Below, one piece after another: positions 10,428 through 20,639 of a stretch of DNA of 64,000 nucleotides. Position 1 is the stretch's first letter, and each line of letters opens with the position of its first letter. The position numbers were made by a program, and so were the translations under genes. The stretch comes from Anniella stebbinsi (lineage: Eukaryota; Chordata; Lepidosauria; Squamata; Anniellidae). The stretch spans positions 101,650,609-101,714,608 of the forward strand of contig JARDYH010000003.1 of NCBI GenBank assembly GCA_029215795.1, read 5' to 3'. Below the pieces are notes generated by a model. It ran no database searches. It was given only the letters and a program-made list of their open reading frames with translations, and was not told the origin of the DNA.

Positions 10428-10949
10428 CAGGCCTTGTGAATTGAAAGTTTGATGAATTGGGGTTTTGTTTTGAGAAAGTCTCTTTGCTAACTTATCTGTC
10501 TAATGTCTGTGTCTCTTGTTCTCACGGGAAGTCGCTAGTTACCCGAGGCCTTGAAGTAGATAGTTGCCATGGAAACAAGGAATGTGTGGGAAAGGAGCTG
10601 GCTCTCTTGCAAGCTGTCTCTCACATGGTGTCATCATCAAGAGGAGGTTGAACTGTTCTGCCCTGATTGGCACATTGGTTTGGGTTACAGGTCTGAGGAT
10701 CTGTCTGTCAAGTGGCTTGGAATAGCCAGGCCTCCAGTCTATAAGAGGGATGAGCAAAGGGGAGGACTTTTGCTAGGATCATCGGTTCAATGCTTGCCAT
10801 GAAACTAGGGGTGTGCACGGACCCCCCGGATCGGATCGGGACCCGGATCGGGACCTCCAATTTTGTCCCGGACCGGTTCGGACAAAATCGGAGGCCCCCC
10901 GGACCGGATCGAGTCCGATCCCGACCCAAAAATCGTACATTTTTGGATC

Positions 10950-11008
10950 GGCCGCCATTTTTTTCCCCATAGACTTGCATTGCAATGCAAGTCTATGAGG
11001 AAAAAATG
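10950..11008. repeat. hairpin with CATAGACTTGCATTGCAATGCAAGTCTATG core
   Basis: GCCATTTTTTTCCCCATAGA... is mirrored by ...TCTATGAGGAAAAAATGGC, with arms of about 28 bp and one or two mismatches. It lies within the 730-bp hAT-type element. RNA from either strand would fold into a long hairpin. Confidence 0.85.
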
Positions 11009-11099
11009 GCGGCGGGTGGGTAAGGGGGGGCCCCTCCCCCCTCCCCCCTCCGCGCGCCCCCTCCTCCCCTCCACGCAGCCCCTCCTTACCTTTCCGGCC

Positions 11100-11268
11100 C
11101 GGCGGCTCCCGTCCGGCGCCGGCGCCGGCGCCTACTACTTCCAGCAGGCTCCGCGGCCTGCTCTAGAGTAGCGCGCCGGGTGATGACATCACCCGGCGCG
11201 CCACCCTAGAGCAGGCCGCGGAGCCTGCTAGTAGTAGTAGGCGCCGGCGCTGGACGGGAGCCACTGGG
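11100..11268. repeat. long GC-rich palindrome centred on GGGTGATGACATCACCC
   Basis: The core is a 15-bp arm (GCGCGCCGGGTGATG), a single A, and the exact complement. Outside it CCTAGAGCAGGCCGCGGAGCCTGCT and GGCGCCGGCGC segments mirror each other imperfectly, giving arms of about 75-80 bp. The central TGATGACATCA resembles CRE/AP-1-type sites, which may be incidental. Confidence 0.85.
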
Positions 11269-12440
11269 CCGAGAAGGTAAGTGCCCCCCTCCTCCCCCCC
11301 CCGCTGTCCACTTTCATCGGCGGGCGCCCGCTGGCGCCCGCCAATGGAAGCGGCGGTGGGCGCCAGTGGGCGCCCGCCGATCCGCCGATCCGCCGAACCG
11401 GTTCGGAGCTTTTTCGGACCGGTTCGGATTGGATCGGCCGATCCAGCTGCGGGATCGGAAATCGGATAATTTATCCGATTTCCCACTGGACCGGACTCGG
11501 ATCGTGGATCGGGTCCGATCCAGTGCACATCCCTACATGAAACCCTTCGTGTTTGGATTCTATCTGTTTGGAGATTTTGGAAGCACTATGTACTTGCTCA
11601 TCCTCATTTGCTATTTCGACTTGGAATTTCTAAGGACTGTGCTGCGGAAAGTGCTCTGAGGTTTTTCATAGACTTGGACTTGTGTTTGTTCTGGATCGTG
11701 TGTTCTATGGCCTGCGAGAGAGCTTCCCTTCATGGAGCCAAAGTTATGGGCACAGAGAAGTTTCCTGGGCTGGCTGTTGCTGTCCTGGATTGTGTGTTGT
11801 TTGTTGACCTGCGAAAGAGCCTCCCTCAGAGCCTTTGTTACAGGCAGGGAGTTTCCCGGGTCAACAGGTTCGTTCCCTGGCATCTTGCTTACTCTGGTCT
11901 ATTCAGTGCTTCTGGCAGACTGGGAGATTAGGGCAAGATGGATCTGTCTGTGCTGGGCTTCATGCATCCCAGTGCTGGAGCTTTTTCTTGGGCTCTGGCC
12001 CAGTTCTTGATGGGTCAGCGTGTTTCACGTCTGCTAATTGCTCAGATAGGTCTTGGTCTATCCGTATACTTCTTCCCCCGAGTGATTGCTGTTCTGGATC
12101 GTGTCAAGCCTTTGGAGCCTAAAACTGGCTGGCCTTCATCAGCTTTACGTGGATGTATGCAAAAATATAACCGTCATGCTTGAATTCCGTGTGATTTCAC
12201 AATAAAAGGAGTCTCACCGACTTGAGTGTCTTGTCAGTTTGCCTAAGTTCATGAGGGAAAGCCTGGGGGTTGGGCAAGTTCACGACATCAGGGGATTTGG
12301 CCCAAAGGTACCAGCTTTGAATCTCTATTGTACATTTCTCAGTATTGATCTATGTACTGTACCATCTACTCTAGTACTATTCTTATGCATGGCAAGTGTT
12401 TTTGCTGCAAGATTAAATTAATTTATTTGCTCCATTGCAG

Positions 12441-12638
12441 GGCTGAACCCATTCTGTCCCGAATCAAGGAAGATCACACAGTTATCATATCACCAGTATT
12501 TGATAATATCCATTTTGACGATTTCCAGCTTGTTCACTATACTGCTGCTGCAGATGGATTTGACTGGGCCCTTTGGTGTCTCTATGAGGCAGTGCCAGAA
12601 GACTGGTATGCACTCAAAGATGAAACAGCACCAATCCG
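12441..12638 (+). CDS. GALNT8: GALNT8-like, second visible exon
   Basis: The exon follows a TGCTCCATTGCAG acceptor and ends at CG|GTAATT. Its first G completes the Trp codon from the previous exon and its last two bases begin an Arg codon. The translation runs AEPILSRIKEDHTVIISPVF, then DNIHFDDFQ, GFDWALWCLYEAVPEDW and ETAPI. The W-A-EP-L-RI, I-P--DNI and W-LWC-Y blocks line up with human GALNT8. This part of the catalytic domain contributes to the donor/acceptor cleft. The reading frame is clean. Confidence 0.93.
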
Positions 12639-12822
12639 GTAATTTGGAATAATAATACTTGATTCTAAGGAACAGCTGCTACAGGGCCTATTTCCTTTTG
12701 AGGATAGAAAAATGGAGGTTTTGTAGCATCTGCTAATTAAGAAGTATCTACTGAGCATGTGGATATAAACAGGTAGTGGTGAGGAAAACCTCCAGATGCC
12801 CAGTAAAAGGTTTATTTAGGCC

Positions 12823-12930
12823 AGCCTTTCCAAACCTGGTGCTCTCCAGATGTTATGGACCAACTCCCATCAGCCCCAGACAATGTAGCCAATAGTCGGG
12901 AATCCTGGGACTTGTAGTCCAAAACATCAG
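12823..12930. mobile_element. short fold-back repeat (CCAGATGTTTTGGACT family)
   Basis: CTGGTGCTCTCCAGATGTTATGGACCAACTCCCATCAG is mirrored by GGGACTTGTAGTCCAAAACATC. It is the same family as 424-538. Length is about 108 bp with no coding capacity. Confidence 0.6.
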
Positions 12931-13489
12931 ACTCCTCTAACAAAATGGCTAAGACAGGCCTACATGAATGGGACAAAGCTAATTTAGGCCCTACTTCCTT
13001 TGGCCTAAATAAATCTTTTTCTGTACACCTAGTGTTTCCTCCCTTTCCTCTTGTAATTGGTGCCTGTATGTTTGCTTTTCCAGCACAGAGAGTTACCCAC
13101 AGAAATAGTAGGAGCCTAATAATCCCTAGCCCCTTTGCTTCTGGGAAGAGTGTATTTCTGTGTGCCATCCTGTCAGCTCCTGATCAGGAAGGAGACATCT
13201 ATAAAATCCAAGACTTTGTCTTTTGGTCTCACTCCAAGGGTCAATGTATGTTCAACAAGCTTGGAGGACTTTTGTGTCTCTAGAAGAATGGCTTCTCATC
13301 TATCTTTGGGAACCCAGATAGACTATCAGCTGTGACAGCTTCATTAGCTGGAGAGGCGCATGAACTTCTTTTGTACATATATTCTGCATCCATTTTCTAT
13401 CGATAAACTGTCATCTTTTTGCACAAGTGGCTTTGTTTCATCTTGGTAATTAAAAGAATCTAATTCAACTGGGACGTGACAGAATCAGA
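12931..13489. other. intronic stretch, unclassified
   Basis: No gene is supported. The tail GGTAATTAAAAGAATC...GGGACGTGACA near 13445-13482 is LTR-like in flavour, but I could not define an element. Confidence 0.35.
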
Positions 13490-13937
13490 ACCCAGGTCAA
13501 TGCATGCTGACATATTCCCCCTCGGTCATCTCTTCTCAAGGCTAAACAAACCCAGTTCCTTAAATCTTTGCTCATGGGATTATATTTCTATTCTCCTGAG
13601 CATCTTTGTTGCCAAAATTGTTCCAATTGAACTGAATCGTTCTTAACACAGGATTTGAGAACACAGAATTCAAGGGGAGCCTGACCAGGGCAGTGTAGAC
13701 TGGAACTATTACTTTCCATGATTTAGAAACTATACTTCTAGTGATGTGATCTAAAATTTCATTTGCCTGTTTTGCAGACACAGCAAAATGCTGATTCATA
13801 TTCAGCTTGTGATTGACTACAAGATCCGTTTCACCCATACTATTGCCAAGCCAAGTATCCCCTCTGTGCATTTGATTTCTTTTTCCTCAAAGAAGAATGC
13901 TGCACTTGTCTCTGTTAAATTTCATTCTGATATTACC

Positions 13938-14259
13938 TAGGCTGACCATATGAAAAGGAGGACAGGGCTCCTGTAACTTTAACAGTTGCAGAGAAAAGGG
14001 AATTTCAGCCGCTGTCATTTGTATGCAATTAGTTCCTGATGAAATTCCCTCTTCATCACAACTGTTAAAGTTGCAGGGGCCCTGCCTTCTTTTGTATATG
14101 GTCCCTCTAGGATAGTGCCTGCAACTTTAACTGTGGTGATGAAGAAGAGGGAATTTCACCAGGGACAAATTGCATACAAATCACACTGGCTGAAATTCCC
14201 TTTTCTCTACAACTGTTAAAGTTACAGGAGCCCTGTCCTCCTTTTCAGATGGTCAGCCT
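13938..14259. mobile_element. hAT-type fold-back element, copy 1 (about 322 bp)
   Basis: The ends TAGGCTGACCATATG and ...GATGGTCAGCCT are inverted repeats extending inward as arms of about 150 bp. Shared motifs are CAGGGCTCCTGTAACTTTAA, AGAGAAAAGGGAATTTCAGC and GAAATTCCCTCTTCATCACA. The flank ATATTACC occurs before (13930-13937) and after (14260-14267), an 8-bp duplication inside CR1. The TAGG... start fits the hAT YARNG rule. Confidence 0.8.
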
Positions 14260-14316
14260 ATATTACCTGCCCAGACCTATAGGTTCATTTTGAATTTTGT
14301 TTCTGTGTTCTAAGGT

Positions 14317-14598
14317 CATTATCACATGGGCGGTTTTAAGCACACCCACTGCGACTTTGATCCAGTTCTTCAGCAAGGGACTTGCATGATGTCATCCCTC
14401 TTGCGCTGTTCTCACGCCCTGAGTGCTCCATTTTTCATTTCTCTTTCAAACTATCCCTGAATGGGCAAAATCCAAAAGGCACAGGCAGGTATTGAAGGTA
14501 TCGCAGGTACCGCAGCAATACCGAGCATGTGTAAATCAAAACACTAGACTCACATAGGAAACAGAGCAAACGAAAGCAAAATGTAGGTGTGATAAAGC
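14317..14598. mobile_element. small hAT-like element inside CR1
   Basis: The ends CATTATCACATGGG and ...GTGTGATAAAGC are inverted repeats. The flanks TCTAAGGT (14309-14316) and CCTAAGTT (14599-14606) match 6/8. The CR1 sequence around it (TTTCTGTGTTCT...ATTAGTTATCCCACCC) is continuous in the other CR1 copy near 15460-15490, which supports an insertion here. Confidence 0.6.
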
Positions 14599-16420
14599 CC
14601 TAAGTTATTAGTTATCCCACCCAATTTTAGATCAGCTGCAAATTTGATAAGCATTCCCACCACCTCTTCCTCCAAGTCATAAATAAACTGAATGGATTGA
14701 ACCTCATGGCACCCCACTTGATACCTCACTGCATTTTGAAGAGGAACCATGGACGGCCACTCTTTGAGTACAGATCTCCAACCAGCTGTGGATGCACCTG
14801 ATAGTAGTAATGCCATCCAGCCCATATTTAACTAGCCTGCTAATCAGAACATCATTGGGCACTTTGTCAAATGCCTTGCTGATGTCAGGGTATATTATGT
14901 CCACAACATTGCCACAACCTACTAAGGAAGTTACCCGATTAAAAAATGAAATAAGTTTAGTCTTGGCAGATCATGCTGGCTTCCACGATCCTACAGATTG
15001 AGGGCATTTTAATCTACTGTAGAATTTTCCCAAGCATTGATGTCAGACTGGTGGGTCTATAATTCCCTAGATATTCCTTTTTGCCCTTGGTCAATATGCC
15101 AGATTGAAAACAGATCCTCATTTGGGAGAAGAATGAGCCAAAATAGGAGTTGAGCAGTGCCAAATAAAGGGGAACCAATACCTCATATGATTTGGAAGCT
15201 ATGCTTCTATTAATGCAGCCCAAAACAGCATTCCTTTTTTTGCAGCCACATCACACTGTTGGCTCATATTCATCTTTTCATCTGCAACAATTCCAAGATC
15301 CTTCTCATTTGTAGTATTGCTGAGCCAACTATCCCCCATTTTATAACTGTGCATTTGGTTTCTTTTACCTAAGTGTAGAATTTAGCATTTATGCCTATAA
15401 AATTTTATTCTGTTGTTTCAGCCCAGTGCTTCAGCCTATCAAGATCACTTTGAAGTTTGTTTCTGTCTTCTCGGGTATTAGCTATCCCACCCAATTTTGT
15501 GTCATCTGCAAATCTGATAATAATTCCTTGCACCTCCTCATCCAAACCATTAATAAAAACGTTGAAGCCCAGGACCGAGCCCTGCGGTACCCTGCTCGTT
15601 ACCTCCCCCCAGTTTGAGAAGTTGTTCCATCTAGCCCACTTTTTACTAGTTTGTGAATCAGAATGTCATGGGGCACTTTGTCAAAAGCTTTGCTGAAGTC
15701 AAGATATACTATATCCACAGCATTCCCACAGTCCACAAGGGAGGTTACCCGATCAAAAAATGAGATCAGATTAGTCTGACAGGATTTGTTCTTGACAAAT
15801 CCATGCTGGCTTCTAGTAATTGCTGCATTGTTTTCAAGGTGTTTACAGATTGACTTCTTTATAATTTGTTTCAATTTTTCCCCAGGGATGGATGTCAGAG
15901 TAACCGATCTGTAGTTCGATCACTCCTTTTTGCCCTTTTGGAGACAGGGACAACATTAGCCCTCCTCCCGTCTTCCATGATTTCGCAAAGATAATGGACA
16001 GTGGTTCTGAGAGTTCTTCTGCCAGCTCCTTTATTACCCCTGGATGCAGTTCATCAGGCCCTGGAGATATGAACTCATTCAAAGAAATTAGGTGTTCCTT
16101 GACCATTTGTTTATCATTCTCAAACTGCAATCCTGCCCCTTCAGCTTGTATTTCACTTTTACCAGTGGGGTCATAGATCTGTTTTTGGGAGAAGATTGAG
16201 CCAAAGAAGGAATTGAGCACTTTGGCCTTTTCTTTGTCAGCTGTTATCAATTTCGAACAAGTGATATCCTTCAATTGCTATATTCCTCTCATGCGAATCA
16301 TCTCACCAAGTCTTCTCAGTTATGCCTATGAAGTCGTATTTAACTCCTTGAATCAAAAAGTTCAACAATGTTCTGTTTATTTCCCATATTCTGAGTGTTA
16401 GTATCATGTCATCAAAACCC

Positions 16421-16991
16421 ACAAACTTTATGCTCCAAGGACCTCCTTGCTTTGTTATTAAGAGGTATAACAGGCCCCACTTTAGCTGCTCCCCTAGTTT
16501 CCACTACAGTGCAGGAGTAGCACTTATATAAATACATGATTTAAGATTTTCAATGAACACAACATTGACAAATACAGACCAAATACAAATAATTCTAGCC
16601 CTAAATTACAATTAATTACAATACAGTGTTACAGTTATAAGGAGAGTGGCCGTCTCTTTCACACAGTTCCTCAGACTGCTAAAGTGGGCCTCTGCTATGG
16701 AGTTTTTTCATTCATCACTGGCTGAGAGCTGCTCTTCCTCTTTGTTGGGACTTCTTTCCCTTAACTTTCTCCTCAGGAACTCTGCTTCGTTCTGCTGTCT
16801 TCTCTTAGGCTGTTGATATCGCATGAGCAGTCTTGATTGGCCAGTCACACCACATAATCCTTGCACTTGCTATTTCCTCCTGCATGAGGTGGTGCAGAAT
16901 GAATGCTGGTTGCATTCAGGCCGAATAGGATGTCTCCCCCCCACAATTGGACTGGGGTGGGGAACTGGGATTTTGATTTACTTCATGTAGG
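16421..16991. other. intronic stretch without recognised features
   Basis: No gene or RNA is visible. It contains AT-rich and pyrimidine-rich sequence between the CR1 stack and the fold-back element at 16992. Confidence 0.45.
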
Positions 16992-17228
16992 CCTCGTTCA
17001 AAAGACACCTTAAACCATGGCTTTAACCACGGTGGTTAAGCCAGAAAGTTGGGCTCTGTTCAGAAGACACCTTAAACCATGGTTTTAACCATGGTGAATA
17101 AGGCAAAAAGTCTTATTCACTGTGGTTATAGCTGGGGTTTAAGGTGTCTTCTGAACACAGCCTGGCTTTCTGGCTTAACCACCATGGTTAAAGCCGTGGT
17201 TTAAGGTGTCTTCTGAACAGGGCCACTG
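16992..17228. mobile_element. fold-back element with AGACACCTTAAACCATGG arms
   Basis: The left arm (TCGTTCAAAAGACACCTTAA, ACCATGGCTTTAACCACGG, a repeat of the unit at 17055) is mirrored on the right (GGTTAAAGCCGTGGTTTAAGGTGTCTTCTGAACAGGGCC). Each arm carries the GACACCTTAAACCATGG unit twice, so the element is both tandem and palindromic. The ends resemble hAT-type termini, but no clean 8-bp duplication was found. Confidence 0.7.
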
Positions 17229-17444
17229 TAGCATCAGAGGCAATTGGCTTATATAGGAGGTGCTGTTAAATAGATAAGGAATGATCACAACAGAAGTGGG
17301 TTGTGTGGCAGTTAATGGTTGAATCCAGGTGCTCCTGGTGAGCACCTGGAAATGCCTTTAAGGTGAAGGGGGATTCCTGTGACTTGCCACCTAGGGTAAT
17401 GGGGAAGGAACCAATGGAGCTTGAATGGGTCATATAGCAAGAAT

Positions 17445-17764
17445 TAGGCTGACCAGATAAAATCCAGGTCAGGGCTCATGTAACTTTAACAGTTGTAGAG
17501 AAAAGGGAATTTCAGCCAGTCTCATTTGTATGCAATTAGTTCCTGGTGAAATTCCCTCTTCATCACAACAGTTAAAGGTGTATGCACTATACTAGAGTGA
17601 CCATATACAAAAGAAGTCAGGGCCCCTGCAACTTTAACTGTTGTGATAAAGAGGGAATTTCACCAGGAACTAATTGCATACAAATGACACTGGCTGAAAT
17701 TCCCTTTTCTCTACAACTGTTAAAGTTACATGAGGCCTGACCTGGATTTTATCTGGTCAGCCTA
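17445..17764. mobile_element. hAT-type fold-back element, copy 2 (320 bp)
   Basis: This is the same family as copy 1. The ends are TAGGCTGACC and GGTCAGCCTA, and the flanks GCAAGAAT (17437-17444 and 17765-17772) are a perfect 8-bp duplication. The arms mirror each other for roughly 150 bp. There is no ORF. Confidence 0.88.
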
Positions 17765-17772
17765 GCAAGAAT

Positions 17773-18067
17773 GGAACATACATTTAGAGCCATATGGGTT
17801 GGGATTCACCCTCAACACCTATGTTGAAGTTACTTTTACTCATAATAGGCAGGCTTAAGAGGTGATACTTGTTCCATACCTCTAAATAGTATTTCTATTG
17901 CAGGAAACTAGAGAGAGAGCAAAGAATAAGTAAGTCCTAGAATACTGATTAAATATTTTCTTGACAAGCATTTGGAAAGTTTTTTTAAACAAACAAACAA
18001 ACAAACAATGCTTTATCATTGTAAAACAAGAATTTTAATTTTATACTGCTCAGACAATAATTGTGGT
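17773..18067. other. intronic stretch without recognised features
   Basis: Nothing is supported beyond a short (AAAC)n run at about 17985-18006. Confidence 0.5.
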
Positions 18068-18318
18068 GTGCCAGTGTGGTGTAGAGGTTGGAGTGTCGGA
18101 CTGGGAGTTGGGAGATTTGGGTTCTAGTCCCCACTCAACCATGGAGTGTGTGGGCCAGTCACACACTCTCAGTCCAACCTACCTCACAGAGTTGTTGTTG
18201 TGAGGATAAAATGGAGAGGAGAAGGAGGAGGACTATGTATGCCGCCTTGGGTTCCTTGGAGGAAAAAAGACAGTATACAAATGTAATAAATAAGTAAATA
18301 AATAAATAAATAAATAAG
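18068..18318 (+). mobile_element. tRNA-like SINE with L2-like 3' tail
   Basis: The head is CCAGTGTGGTGTAGAGGTTGG with a B-box-like GGGTTCTAGTCCCC. The body is CTCAGTCCAACCTACCTCACAG...TGTGAGGATAAAATGG. The end is GTATACAAATGTAATAAATAA then (ATAA)n. The last block is shared with the 3' end of the L2 at 56555-56584, which points to mobilisation by that L2 lineage. This is an inference from tail identity. Confidence 0.8.
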
Positions 18319-18553
18319 AACATTATTATTTCCCATGAGATGTGATTTTATTCACAAACTCTGAAGTGTTTTTTTTCCTCACACAATTTAGTTTCTCACA
18401 CTTAGTTTCTCACACAATTTAGTACAGTAATGGAGGAAATTCAAACTAATAGTATCGGACAAGTACTCGTGATAAATTCCATCCCATTTAAAATTGGACA
18501 TATATTAAAAAAAATCAAGATCAAAACCTCTCTTTTCCCTCCTTTTCTATCAG

Positions 18554-18668
18554 GAGCCCTTCTATAATGGGAATACTTGCTGCAAATAGAGATTTTTTTG
18601 GAGAGATCGGGGTACTGGATGCTGGAATGCATATATATGGGGGAGAGAATGTCGAGCTGGGCATCAGG
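18554..18668 (+). CDS. GALNT8: GALNT8-like, third visible exon (YGGEN motif)
   Basis: The exon is preceded by a pyrimidine tract and CTATCAG, and ends AGG|GTAAGG. The first G completes an Arg codon; the exon then encodes SPSIMGILAANRDFFGEIGV followed by LDAGMHIYGGENVELGIR and ends in phase 0. It holds the acceptor-site loop motif that is WGGEN in most GalNAc-transferases and YGGEN in the GALNT8/9/17/18 branch. FFGEIG-LD-GM--YGGEN-ELGI is near identical in pattern to human GALNT8. Confidence 0.95.
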
Positions 18669-19255
18669 GTAAGGATTTTACTTTATATTTTAAGTCAAGA
18701 TGATGCTTGCTTTGAACTCCATTACACCAGCGATTTATCGCACATTCGCTATTCCTGGTATGCAGTTTTGCAGCACAATACTCACATGACGTCATCCCTG
18801 TCCTGCATTAATTTTGCCTCTTCCCCTCCATTTTTCGTTTCATTTTGGAGTGGGCAGCATCTGTTTTTTCCCTTCTATGCAAAATAAATGCACTCTCATG
18901 TATCACTATCCTTGCGCTCTATCAGAACATCCCATTCTTTGTTGGGGTGGTGGTGTCTAAGGACGGTCTTGGTCTCTCTGATAAAAGAGGAGGGTGGGGG
19001 GTTCTCTGCTCAACTGCTCAACTGTGAAGGGGGAGGGAGAGAGGTCCCATTTAACTCTATGGTCTTACTCCTGACTAGACATGAGCAAGGGTACATTTTC
19101 ACTTTAAAAGAAATGTGGAAAATGCACCTGGACAGGGTGGTGCTGGTTTCCAGTGCAATAATACTTAGCTGAAATGAGGATAGGTTGACTTTCCCTAATT
19201 CCTTAATCCTTTAAGTACACCATTGCTCTATTGCATCATTAGACTATTTCGGCCA
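18669..19255. other. intronic stretch, possible hAT-like remnant
   Basis: No gene is seen. ACACCAGCGATTTATCGCACATTCGC near 18723 looks like a terminal or subterminal zone of a hAT-type element, but its partner end was not found. Confidence 0.3.
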
Positions 19256-20620
19256 ACCAGAATTGCATTCCATTGCATTTGCGCAGAAATAATTTAGAAA
19301 ATGGGAAAATACGAATTAGGGTGGGGAAGGAACCCATATGCAAGGGGTTGACTTTCCCTAATCCCATAATCGCTTTATCCCTTAAATATACAAATGCAAA
19401 CAAGTGGAACATCACACTGGTGGACTATCAGGGAAATGCTTTACAGGGGGAAATAAAAAAAATCCTAAAAAATCAAACTTGGCAGGGCTAAAGCCCTCCT
19501 TAAGACCTAACACCGTGCTACATTTCATTTTTTATCATTAAAAAATATGCAGATGTAAGCATTTTCGTTAATTCTCATAGGAGCTCTAATAAGCATGGGG
19601 GAAGGCTGCCACGCCCATCACAATTGGCCAGGGCAGTTTTACAACTTACTTCCTCCTTTTCATCTTTGGACACGTTAGGAGTTGGCAGGAAGGTTTCAGT
19701 GCTCCAACTCCCTCTTTTTGGGGGGCTTCCTTCCTTGTTTTCCTGAACCCCTGTCCTGTTGGAATTGCAGAACTTCACCCTGACTCCCATCCACCTTAAC
19801 CTTTCAAACCACTCTGATCCTTCCTCATACCTCCATTTCTGTCTGCTTCCATCACCCCTCCACGTGCGTTATAAATCTTCCTAGTGGTTCTCTCCCCTTT
19901 TGTGTAATTATTCTTCCTCCTATATTGTCCTATATTATCCTATATTATATTATCCTATAGGGCTGGAGAAAACATTTCCTGGTGCTAGTGAATTTTGTGT
20001 TCTAGTTCCTTTTACTGCCTGAAATCATCTTAGGCAAAGCAGTTTCAAAGTAACGTAACTTTGAAGTAAAACTGAGCTATGGGATGTGTGTGTGAATGTA
20101 GTATGACTTGGATGTAAATACAGTTGAAGTCAATGGGATTTACTTTGGAGTAAGGGAATCAGCCATCTCTGTTTTATTAACTGGAGATGCTCAGCTTCAC
20201 ATGATCAAAGGAAAGGAAAAGCAATCCTTCACAAATGCAAAGAGGTGGAGGAGCGCACTGGTGAACTGTCAGCAAAAGATTTAAAGAGCAGGGAAATTTT
20301 AAAAACATCTTTAAAAATCAAGGGATAAACCGATCTAATTCAAACTTGGCATGCTGAAAGCTCTTCTAGAGACCTATCACCATGCCAAGTTTCATCTCTT
20401 TATCTATATAACTTACGCAGATGTAAGCATTTTGGTTAATTTGCATTTGAAAAATTCCTAAAAATCAAGGCATGGACTCTACTTAAGAGCTCTCAAGATC
20501 CCAAGTTTCATCTCTTTAACTTTAAGAATTACACAATGTAAGCATTTTTGTACATTCTAATAGGAGCTCCAATGAACAAGGTGGCAAGGCTGCCATGTTC
20601 ATCACAATGTCCATCAGAGA
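19256..20620. repeat. two direct copies of an unclassified dispersed repeat
   Basis: The 19260-19625 and 20200-20610 segments share, in the same order: a CAAATGCAAA(C/G)A(A/G)GTGGA box, a TCAAACTTGGCA box, CCAAGTTTCATCTCTTTA-type text, GATGTAAGCATTTT and a TAGGAGCTC(T/C)AAT...AAGGCTGCCA(C/T)G end. They are diverged direct copies. I recognise no family and see no coding sequence or terminal repeats. Confidence 0.45.
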
Positions 20621-20639
20621 CAAAAACCAATGAACTGGA

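Larger units (their letters stand above)
10806..11535. mobile_element. GC-rich hAT-type element, 730 bp, perfect 8-bp target duplication
   Basis: The ends TAGGGGTGTGCAC and GTGCACATCCCTA are inverted repeats. The flanks are CATGAAAC at 10798-10805 and again at 11536-11543, a perfect 8-bp duplication of the hAT kind. Subterminal zones are full of GGATCGG/CCGATCC motifs. The interior holds a near-perfect palindrome at about 10950-11008 and a larger one at about 11100-11268. There is no transposase. Overlapping open frames on both strands simply reflect the high GC content. Confidence 0.85.
10428..12236 (+). mobile_element. LTR-like repeat block, split by a hAT-type element
   Basis: The block begins near TGTCAGGCCTTGTG (10426) and ends near CTTGAGTGTCTTGTCA (12236). 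It contains a TATA-like CTATAAGAG at about 10739 and an AATAAA at 12201 placed about 30 bases before the end. Such features occur in long terminal repeats. A motif CTGGAT(C/T)GTGTGTT...CCTGCGA(G/A)AGAGC(T/C)TCCCT is repeated about 95 bp apart at 11690-11830. I found no matching target duplication and no internal retroviral or gypsy-type genes, so solo LTR is only one reading. Confidence 0.3.
13490..16420 (-). mobile_element. stacked CR1 LINE copies, minus strand
   Basis: At least two CR1 copies lie on the minus strand. Palm motif A occurs twice, as IIYPDISKAFDKVPND at about 14860-14904 and IVYLDFSKAFDKVPHD at about 15690-15750. C-terminal CR1 sequence (KLNMNQHFAVSAKQANEILD) is at 13572-13871. 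The N-terminal linker (FISPGPDELHPGVIKELAEE) is at 15960-16100. The copies are broken by frameshifts and by two insertions, a fold-back element at 13938-14259 and a hAT-type element at 14317-14598. No intact ORF remains. Confidence 0.8.

Noticed and set aside
13938..14260. mariner-type element with TA target duplication
   Set aside because: TA borders the ends, but longer matching flanks of 8 bp in two copies and TAGGG-type ends fit hAT better.
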